Assembly (NCBI GenBank): GCA_025351555.1
Contig: JANXVS010000368.1
Span: forward strand, 1-11,578
Source: Pseudomonadota bacterium
GTDB lineage: Bacteria > Pseudomonadota > Gammaproteobacteria > Xanthomonadales > Rhodanobacteraceae
Direction of reading: 5' to 3'
Length of the DNA: 11,578 nucleotides
Shown here: positions 6,410 to 11,578 of the stretch, one piece after another
Numbering within the stretch: position 1 is the stretch's first letter
Layout: each line of letters starts with the position of its first letter
The notes under the pieces: generated by a model
Database searches by the model: none
Seen by the model: the letters and a program-made list of their open reading frames with translations, nothing else
What the model was told of the DNA's origin: nothing
Translations under genes and position numbers: made by a program

Positions 6410-7219
6410 ATGAAGCTGCTTTTCCCGAATGGCGAACACGAACCGATCGAACTTCACGACGGCAGCATCCTAGTCGGCACAGGCCCGGATTGCACGGTGA
6501 TGCTGGCCGCTCCCGGCATCGGTGCACGCCACTGTGAGTTGCGCACCCAGGGCGAACAGACGCTGGTGGTAGCGCTCGATACTCAGGCTGCGACCGTGCT
6601 AAATGGCAAGCAGATTGCGGGCGAGGCGCCGATCAAGCCCGGCGACCTGCTGCTGTTCGCCAAGGTGGGTTGCCGCGTTGTCGCCACGGAAAAGGTTGCG
6701 GCCGTGCCGCTACCGGTGCGCAAGCCCATGCCGTCCGGTGGTGACGACGATGGCCGCACGCGTGTGCGCATGGCCTTGCCAAAATATATCCTGCGGGGCG
6801 TTTCCGGGCCGACTTTTGGCAAGACCTACGCGATGGTCGGAACGCTGGTCGTTGGCCGCGGCAGCGATTGCGGAGTCTGCATTCCGACCGACGAGATTTC
6901 GCGTCAACATGCCAAGCTGCAGGTGGTCCCCGACGGCGTGATGGTCGAGGACATGGGCTCGGCCAACGGCACCTTCGTCAACAATCAGCGTGTGCATGCC
7001 GGCACTTTGCTCAAACCCGGCGACGAATTGCGCATGGATACCGTACGTTTCCTGCTGATGTCGCTTGGCATGGATGCACCGGCTGCCGCGACGGCACGTG
7101 CAGAAACGCCAGCACCGGCTGTCGAGGAAAAGTCCGGCAGGCTGCTGTGGATCGTTGCGGGCTTGGTGGTGCTGGGTGTGATCGTGCTGGGGGTGTTGCG
7201 TTATATGGGCGGACTCTGA
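6410..7219 (+). CDS. Tail-anchored protein with two FHA domains
   Basis: FHA domains bind phosphothreonine peptides, so this is the likely reader of the upstream kinase. The second domain (about residues 125-219) is canonical: GRGSD (149-153), SRQH (164-167) and SANGTFVN (184-191) provide the phosphopeptide-binding arginine, serine, histidine and asparagine. The first domain (about 1-90) keeps the overall pattern, with LNG at 64-66, but has GTGPD instead of GR and ARH instead of SRH, so it has probably lost phosphothreonine binding. A single hydrophobic helix at about 245-263, followed by six residues, makes it tail-anchored with both FHA domains in the cytoplasm. AAAGG at 6396-6400 supports the ATG at 6410. 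The gene starts 53 bases after the kinase stop and is probably co-transcribed, although a TATATT at 6362-6367 could be an extra -10 box. Confidence 0.9.
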   Translation: MKLLFPNGEHEPIELHDGSILVGTGPDCTVMLAAPGIGARHCELRTQGEQTLVVALDTQAATVLNGKQIAGEAPIKPGDLLLFAKVGCRVVATEKVAAVPLPVRKPMPSGGDDDGRTRVRMALPKYILRGVSGPTFGKTYAMVGTLVVGRGSDCGVCIPTDEISRQHAKLQVVPDGVMVEDMGSANGTFVNNQRVHAGTLLKPGDELRMDTVRFLLMSLGMDAPAAATARAETPAPAVEEKSGRLLWIVAGLVVLGVIVLGVLRYMGGL

Positions 7220-7233
7220 CGCACAGCTTGCGC

Positions 7234-8091
7234 TCAGCTGTCGAACACGATGCGCATCGATAGATCGATCGCGCGTACGTGCTTTGTCAGGGCGCCGATC
7301 GAAATATAATCCACGCCCGTCGCGGCCAACGCGCGCAGATCGTCGAGCGCAACGCTGCCGGAAACTTCCAGCGGCACGCGACCCGCGACTTGCGTCACGG
7401 CGCGGCGTACATCGGTGAGCGAAAATTCATCCAGCATGATTCGATCGACGTTGAGCGCCAGGGCGTCGCGCAATTCGGCAAAATCCTCGACTTCCACTTC
7501 CAGCAGCAACTGTGGGTGCCGCGCGCGTGCGGCCGTTACCGCAGCAGTCAGCGATCCAGCCGCGGCGATATGGTTTTCCTTGATCAGGATCGCATCGAAC
7601 AGCCCAATGCGGTGATTGCTGCCGCCACCGCAGCGCACCGCATATTTCTGCGCCAGGCGCAGCCCCGGCAGGGTTTTGCGGGTATCGAGAATGATGCTGC
7701 GGGTGCCGTGCACCGCCTCGACGTGGCGCGCCGTGACGGTTGCCGTCGCCGATAGCGTTTGCAGGAAATTCAGCGCGCAACGTTCGCCGCCGACCAGGGC
7801 GCGCGCCAGTCCGCGCAAAGTACACAAGCTGTCATTTGCTGCAACGTGCGCGCCGTCGTCTACGGCCCAGGTGATTTCCATCGCCGGATCAAGCGCACGG
7901 AAGCAGGCATCGAACCACGGTCTTCCGGAAAGTACGGCCGGTTCGCGCGTGATCACGCGCGCACTGGCGCGGGCATCGGCAGGCAACAGGTCGGCGGTGA
8001 CATCGCCGCTGCCGATATCCTCGGCCAGCGCGCGCTCGACGTCACCGAGCACGCTTTGCGGATCCGGTGGAGTGACTTGCGCAGTGGGCAT
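7234..8091 (-). CDS. nadC: Nicotinate-nucleotide pyrophosphorylase (carboxylating)
   Basis: NadC converts quinolinate and PRPP to nicotinate mononucleotide, CO2 and pyrophosphate in de novo NAD synthesis in the cytoplasm. Recognised motifs are ERCALNF (residues 103-109), DTRKTLPGLR (136-145) and KYAVRCGGGSNHR (149-161), then LIKENH, MLDEFS and the C-terminal barrel end SIGALTKH. These carry the arginines, lysines and histidines that bind quinolinate and PRPP. The length of 285 aa is normal. Two ATGs lie side by side (8094 and 8091). The GGAAG ribosome binding site on the minus strand is 3 bases from the first and 6 from the second, which favours 8091. Its stop is 14 bases from the convergent FHA gene, with no T-tract terminator between. 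It lies 70 bases downstream of the DUF1631 gene on the same strand and may share its transcript. Confidence 0.96.
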   Translation of the reverse strand: MPTAQVTPPDPQSVLGDVERALAEDIGSGDVTADLLPADARASARVITREPAVLSGRPWFDACFRALDPAMEITWAVDDGAHVAANDSLCTLRGLARALVGGERCALNFLQTLSATATVTARHVEAVHGTRSIILDTRKTLPGLRLAQKYAVRCGGGSNHRIGLFDAILIKENHIAAAGSLTAAVTAARARHPQLLLEVEVEDFAELRDALALNVDRIMLDEFSLTDVRRAVTQVAGRVPLEVSGSVALDDLRALAATGVDYISIGALTKHVRAIDLSMRIVFDS

Positions 8092-8102
8092 CATGAACTT
8101 CC

Positions 8103-8149
8103 GTGGCGTGCGAACCGCGCCACTGATGCGCGGACGGGTGCGGAGTATA
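8103..8149 (-). promoter_or_regulatory. Possible nadC promoter element and leader hairpin
   Basis: On the minus strand TATACT (8149-8144) resembles a -10 box about 52 bases before the nadC start; no matching -35 box is evident. Between it and the start codon, GTGGCG (8103-8108) and CGCCAC (8118-8123) form a 6-bp perfect stem with a 9-base loop, just upstream of the ribosome binding site. This could be a leader structure. Both calls rest on short motifs only. Confidence 0.2.
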
Positions 8150-8164
8150 CGATGCCGCGGATGC

Positions 8165-10528
8165 TCAGGCCGGCTGTGCCGGCTGCTCGCCAGCGGCCGG
8201 CGCGTGGGCCGCTTTCAGGCGTTCGACGATCGCGTCCAGCGCGCGGTCGAACAGCGGCACTTCCTCGAGGATTACCGCCGCACCCCGGCGGATTTCGGCC
8301 GCAATCGCGAACACGGTCTTGTCCGATACTTTCAGACCCTTGCGATTGACGAACAGGTACTTGGAGCTGATCGGGCTGATCCACGACAGCTTGGCGCGTT
8401 CTTTGGCGCCGCTATTTGGATCGGTGAACTCGATCCAGGTGCCGACCTTCATCTGCTTGGCCTGGTTCAGGCATTCATCGTCGTCGTTGTAGTTCGCCTC
8501 GGGCGGTGCTTCCACCTCAGAACGCAGCACGATCTCCTCTTCGACCGGGCTATCCACCGCTGCCGCCGTTGCCGCCGCCTTGCTGACGATCTCAAGTAGC
8601 GGCGCGCGTTGCTCATTGACCTGGGTGGTTGACTCCGACAGCGCCGGCTGCTCGCTATTGAGCATTTTTCCATAGAACGCATTCAGCTCGTGCATCAGCT
8701 GTTTGACGTCGTTTTCGTGGTAAGCCACCGTCGCCAGACCGTGACGCAGGTTCTTTTCCAGCGGCGGCAGCAGGCCTTTCAGGCGCGTTCTCTCGGCGTC
8801 CGTGGTTTTCGGTTCTGCGCTCCAGGCAAATTCGTCGGCAAAACGCAGCGCTTGGCGCCACTCGTTGGAATCCTCGCCCTGACGCAGCAGGGTAAGCACC
8901 AGATAATTGGCCCAGGGTCGAGTCAGCACATTGTGCACAATGTCCGGCAGCTGCTTGCCCTCGATGCGCTTGAGAACTTCGCGCGCCGAGATGCGCCGCG
9001 CCGAATGCAATTTCTCGCGCCCGCGGGTGGCTTCGGCGGCGCGCTGCTCGGCAAGGTCGGCGCGTTTCTTGTTCGATTCGAGGAAGGTTTCGAATTCGCT
9101 GCGGGTGCGATCGAAGATGCCCAGATCGTCGTCGAAATCCTTGAGCAGCGATTCGACCGTCTGCTTCACCTTGTCGTGCAGCCGGCGATCGCGATCGGAT
9201 TCTTCCGACCAGCCCATGCAGGCCTGGGCCAAGGTGTCGAGCAGTTGCCGGGCCGGATGGCTCTTCTGCGCGAACAGGTGCTTGTCGAGCAGGGCCACCT
9301 TGAGAAACGGAATCTGCAGACGTCCGAGCAGGGCCTGCATCTGCGGCGGCAGGTTGCGGTCCGACAGAATGAACTCGAACAACATGCCGACCAGATCGAT
9401 GGTGTCTTCGTCGGCGCCGGCCACATGCGCCTTGCCGCTGCCGTGGAATTTTCCGGCCTGATCGAGCAACTCCTGCTTGACCTGCTGCACCGCCTGCGCG
9501 GCATCTGCCGCCGTCGTGGCCTGCGCCACCATGGCCTGGTTCTGCAGCAGTGTGAGCGCCGACAACAGTTCAGTCGGTGCGATGCTCGGCATGCCGGGCA
9601 GGTAGCGCGCGCCGCCGCCACTGGCCTCCAGCGTGGAGCGGCGATCGGCGAGCAGCGAGCGCACGGTGTTGTAGATCTCGATTTGCAAGTGCGCGGCGGC
9701 CGCTTCGTAGGGCGTTGCATACACATGCATGCTGGCGACCGACGCATCGACAGCGTCCGCTGCGCCGGCCGGGGCACCCGCCGGCATCGACCCGGGCGCA
9801 CGCCTCGTGCCAGGTGCCAGGGCATAGCGGATATGCGGCAGCACGCCTGCCTGGATCAATTGTTCGTTGATCTCGTCATACATCGTATCCAGGCCGGACA
9901 TCACGTAGCGGTCGAACAGCTTCAGGATGATCAGGCGCGCATTGACCATCAGATCCAGCTCGCGCATCGCCAGCCGGAACGCCTGGCACAGATGCGCGGG
10001 GGCGATCGGGTTGGTGGCGTCCTCGACAGTGGACCCACCGCGGATCACCGACAGCCGCTGGTTCAGTGCGTTCAACTGCGGCGAAAGCCGACTCTCGGCC
10101 TTGGCGACGGTGCTGGTGATGGCCAGGGATTCTTCCAATTCGGTGTCGTCGAGCAGGGATAAATCGCCGCTGCTGCCCTGGGAGGCAATCTCGGTCTTGG
10201 CTGCCGCCAGCTTGTCGATGGCGAAATCGTTGAATACCTTGCTCAGTTGCTCCTGGAACAGACGCTCGACCAGTTGGCGCTTCAACCGCACCTTGCGCAT
10301 GCCGTCGAAATACAGCGTTTGTGCGGCATTGTTTTCGGCCTTCTCGGCCAAACCAAACATCGCGTCATCGATATTTTCGAACAGGGTATTGACCAGCCCC
10401 TGAACGCGTTTGAGTGCGGTGCCGCGCACCGCCTTTAGCAATTCGCCCAAGCGGTCGACAGCTCCGGTCTGGCTGGCTTGGCGTTGCTGTAGATCGATGA
10501 TTTTATTGTTATCGTTGGAGTTGCTCAT
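8165..10528 (-). CDS. DUF1631 family protein, function unknown
   Basis: The product is a large soluble protein of 787 residues without signal peptide or membrane helices. It resembles DUF1631 (PF07793) proteins found in beta- and gammaproteobacteria, whose role is not established. The N-terminal portion is helical, with a segment rich in basic residues around RKVRLKRQLVERLFQEQL. The middle has an alanine-rich, low-complexity stretch. The best family signature is near the C-terminus: KVGTWIEF (about residue 694) followed by RAKLSWISP, KYLFVNRKG and PLFDRALDAI. The ATG at 10526-10528 is preferred, giving MSNSNDNNK, because the region between it and the upstream ATG at 10621 contains a likely promoter and reads unlike the family. 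A GGACAGGGCG stretch just before it may serve as ribosome binding site. nadC follows on the same strand. Confidence 0.88.
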   Translation of the reverse strand: MSNSNDNNKIIDLQQRQASQTGAVDRLGELLKAVRGTALKRVQGLVNTLFENIDDAMFGLAEKAENNAAQTLYFDGMRKVRLKRQLVERLFQEQLSKVFNDFAIDKLAAAKTEIASQGSSGDLSLLDDTELEESLAITSTVAKAESRLSPQLNALNQRLSVIRGGSTVEDATNPIAPAHLCQAFRLAMRELDLMVNARLIILKLFDRYVMSGLDTMYDEINEQLIQAGVLPHIRYALAPGTRRAPGSMPAGAPAGAADAVDASVASMHVYATPYEAAAAHLQIEIYNTVRSLLADRRSTLEASGGGARYLPGMPSIAPTELLSALTLLQNQAMVAQATTAADAAQAVQQVKQELLDQAGKFHGSGKAHVAGADEDTIDLVGMLFEFILSDRNLPPQMQALLGRLQIPFLKVALLDKHLFAQKSHPARQLLDTLAQACMGWSEESDRDRRLHDKVKQTVESLLKDFDDDLGIFDRTRSEFETFLESNKKRADLAEQRAAEATRGREKLHSARRISAREVLKRIEGKQLPDIVHNVLTRPWANYLVLTLLRQGEDSNEWRQALRFADEFAWSAEPKTTDAERTRLKGLLPPLEKNLRHGLATVAYHENDVKQLMHELNAFYGKMLNSEQPALSESTTQVNEQRAPLLEIVSKAAATAAAVDSPVEEEIVLRSEVEAPPEANYNDDDECLNQAKQMKVGTWIEFTDPNSGAKERAKLSWISPISSKYLFVNRKGLKVSDKTVFAIAAEIRRGAAVILEEVPLFDRALDAIVERLKAAHAPAAGEQPAQPA

Positions 10529-10580
10529 CGCCCTGTCCGATGCTGCGCCCGCGGGTAATTTTTGCATGGCGCCAGCAAGC

Positions 10581-10586
10581 AATATA
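10581..10586 (-). promoter_or_regulatory. Possible -10 box for the DUF1631 gene
   Basis: TATATT on the minus strand lies in an AT-rich island within an otherwise GC-rich region, about 53 bases before the DUF1631 start. No strong -35 box sits 16-18 bases upstream. The AT-rich island and the preceding terminator-like hairpin support a separate transcription start for DUF1631. Confidence 0.25.
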
Positions 10587-10648
10587 ATTGATGGATTGCA
10601 ACGGAACGTGAATCCCATCACAAAATATGCGCGAGTCCCGGTAACCGG

Positions 10649-10671
10649 AAAATAGCGCCGATAAACGGCGC
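10649..10671 (-). terminator. Probable Rho-independent terminator of the Trm112-like gene
   Basis: Read on the minus strand, GCGCCG (10671-10666), loop TTTAT, then CGGCGC (10660-10655) form a perfect 6-bp GC stem followed directly by TATTTT (10654-10649). It starts 11 bases after the Trm112-like stop codon. Stem composition, loop size and T-rich tail fit a terminator of moderate strength that would separate this gene from DUF1631. Confidence 0.6.
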
Positions 10672-10682
10672 GCAGCCGATGC

Positions 10683-10949
10683 CTACTGCGGAAACGCCTT
10701 CAGTTGGGTGGTGCCGATCGCTTCATCGGCGAGCATGACCGGAATATCGTCTTCGATACGATAAATGACCTTGCCATCGGCCGTGATCAGCCCGCCTTGC
10801 AAGGGTGCGGACACCGCCGCGGCCGCCGTCGTGAGCACGCCGCCCTGCGCGATGGCGCGATTGAGCACCTCCAGTTGGGTTTTGCTCAGCGGTTTGACCG
10901 GGCTTTTCGTCACCGGATCACACAGAATATCGAGCAGGCGTTTGTCCAT
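10683..10949 (-). CDS. Trm112-like (YcaR/UPF0434-type) protein without zinc cysteines
   Basis: This small 88-residue protein resembles the YcaR/Trm112 family: the opening MDKRLLDIL aligns with MDHRLLEII of E. coli YcaR, and YRIEDDIPVMLADEA matches its C-terminal FPLRDGIPVLLETEA. In eukaryotes and archaea Trm112 activates methyltransferases; the bacterial role is unclear. The usual CPxC zinc knuckle is replaced by DPVT (residues 11-14), and only one cysteine (C10) is present. An insertion of about 25 residues, alanine-rich, makes it longer than the 60-residue E. coli form. Similar cysteine-less, longer forms are, from memory, usual in Xanthomonadales. The start at 10949 lacks a strong ribosome binding site. 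The gene is divergent from purE, with 66 bases between starts. Confidence 0.82.
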   Translation of the reverse strand: MDKRLLDILCDPVTKSPVKPLSKTQLEVLNRAIAQGGVLTTAAAAVSAPLQGGLITADGKVIYRIEDDIPVMLADEAIGTTQLKAFPQ

Positions 10950-10972
10950 CGGGTGAGATCAATAGCGATCAT

Positions 10973-10992
10973 TAGGCAGTTGCGCCTAGAAT
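10973..10992. promoter_or_regulatory. Dyad and -10 box between the Trm112-like gene and purE
   Basis: TAGGC (10973-10977) and GCCTA (10984-10988) form a short perfect dyad with a 6-base spacer. It overlaps TAGAAT (10987-10992), a good -10 box for purE about 24 bases before the purE ATG. No clear -35 box is seen. The position between two divergent genes suits an operator. It does not match the PurR site consensus of E. coli. Confidence 0.3.
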
Positions 10993-11015
10993 AATGTCTT
11001 TCCGGGGCATTGACC

Positions 11016-11525
11016 ATGAAAACAGGTAACGCGCCACGTGCGCAAATCGGCGTGGTGATGGGTTCGCACTCGGATTGGGAGACCCTCCAGCACGCGGCGG
11101 ATACGCTCGATCGCCTGGGCATCGCCCACGAAGTGCGCGTGGTCTCGGCGCACCGCACGCCGGATCTGCTGTTCGACTACGCCGCGCAGGCGCAGGCGCG
11201 CGGTCTGCGCGCGATCATTGCCGGTGCCGGCGGTGCGGCGCATCTGCCTGGCATGCTCGCGGCGAAAACAGCCGTGCCGGTGCTTGGTGTGCCCGTGCAA
11301 TCGCAGGCGCTGCGGGGTATCGATTCGCTGCTGTCGATTGTGCAGATGCCGGCGGGCATTCCGGTGGCGACATTCGCCATCGGCCAGGCCGGCGCAATCA
11401 ACGCTGCCCTGTTCGCGGCGGCCTTGCTGGCTGCGCACGATGCCGCAGTCGCGAAAAAACTCGACGAGTATCGCGCGGCGCAGACGCAGCAGGTGCTGGC
11501 GAAATCCGATCCGCGCAGCGCATGA
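11016..11525 (+). CDS. purE: N5-carboxyaminoimidazole ribonucleotide mutase
   Basis: PurE converts N5-CAIR, made by PurK, into CAIR in purine synthesis in the cytoplasm. It is the class I (bacterial) type: GSHSDW (residues 16-21) binds the substrate phosphate, SAHRTP (44-49) carries the catalytic histidine H46, and [11 protein letters not shown] and [14 protein letters not shown] complete the conserved core. The length of 169 aa is typical. The ATG at 11016 is preferred over a TTG at 11010; CGGGG at 11003-11007 lies 8 bases upstream. The stop overlaps the purK start in ATGA, so the pair is translationally coupled. Confidence 0.96.
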   Translation: MKTGNAPRAQIGVVMGSHSDWETLQHAADTLDRLGIAHEVRVVSAHRTPDLLFDYAAQAQARGLRAIIAGAGGAAHLPGMLAAKTAVPVLGVPVQSQALRGIDSLLSIVQMPAGIPVATFAIGQAGAINAALFAAALLAAHDAAVAKKLDEYRAAQTQQVLAKSDPRSA

Positions 11526-11578
11526 GCACGCTCGGAATTCTTGGGGGCGGCCAGCTAGCGCGTATGCTGGCTCTGGCG
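11522..11578 (+). CDS. purK: N5-carboxyaminoimidazole ribonucleotide synthase, 3' end missing
   Basis: Only the first 19 codons are in the window. They read [19 protein letters not shown], the classic N-terminus of PurK with its nucleotide-binding GGGQLARM motif. PurK makes N5-CAIR from AIR, bicarbonate and ATP, the substrate of PurE. It overlaps purE by 4 bases (ATGA). Confidence 0.93.
   Translation, partial: MSTLGILGGGQLARMLALA

Noticed and set aside
7225..7243. Hairpin ACAGCT/AGCTGT between the convergent FHA and nadC genes as a terminator
   Set aside because: Only 6 bp with a 7-base loop, no T-tract on either side, and it runs into the nadC 3' end.
7234..8091. EVSGSV in NadC in place of the more common EVSGN/G motif
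   Set aside because: A serine at this position is a mild change, and the remaining active-site motifs are intact.
8690..10162. Long open frame of 490 codons on the + strand
   Set aside because: It is antisense to the DUF1631 gene, which matches a known family. The + strand product is rich in histidine, arginine and glutamine, as expected from the reverse of GC-rich coding sequence.
10529..10621. N-terminal extension of the DUF1631 protein from the ATG at 10621
   Set aside because: The region is AT-rich, carries a promoter-like TATATT and encodes an atypical sequence; the ATG at 10528 fits better.

Overview
The window is a contiguous, densely coded stretch of a GC-rich gammaproteobacterial chromosome. 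Protein similarities recalled from memory (SspA, SspB, cytochrome b, the cysteine-less Trm112-like protein, the DUF1631 protein) point to Xanthomonadales/Lysobacterales, perhaps a Rhodanobacteraceae-like lineage. This placement is an inference without a database search. I see no insertion sequence, phage gene, CRISPR array, tRNA or rRNA.

Layout. 1-2008 (+): the 3' part of petB (cytochrome b, start lies before the window) overlaps petC (cytochrome c1), i.e. the end of a cytochrome bc1 operon. 2009-2201: a 193-bp gap with three separate perfect dyads and a possible sspA promoter. 2202-3246 (+): sspA-sspB, the stringent-starvation RNA polymerase-binding protein and the ClpXP adaptor. 3252-3323: a nested inverted repeat of the dispersed REP-like kind between convergent genes. 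3331-3708 (-): a small DUF3301-like membrane protein. 3840-7219 (+): a signalling pair, consisting of a transmembrane Ser/Thr kinase with an extracytoplasmic TPR-like and formylglycine-generating-enzyme-like domain, followed by a tail-anchored double-FHA protein. 7234-8091 (-): nadC. 8165-10528 (-): a large DUF1631 protein. 10683-10949 (-): a Trm112-like protein. 11016-11578 (+): purE overlapping the start of purK, divergent from the Trm112-like gene.

How the genes work together. petBC make two subunits of the respiratory bc1 complex. sspA/sspB is a conserved stress and proteolysis operon commonly found beside petABC. The kinase and FHA genes form a plausible membrane signalling module: the kinase has an outer-face FGE-like domain as possible sensor, and the FHA protein is a phosphothreonine reader held at the inner membrane. 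nadC (NAD synthesis) and purEK (purine synthesis) are housekeeping genes flanking DUF1631 and the Trm112-like gene.

The least described elements are the kinase/FHA module, with an unusual catalytic loop (HRDVAPGN) and an FGE-like domain without the expected catalytic cysteines; an SspA with a CxxC at the thiol active-site position of the GST fold; and the intergenic dyads. No wholly new system is evident; the kinase/FHA pair is the best candidate for something not yet characterised.
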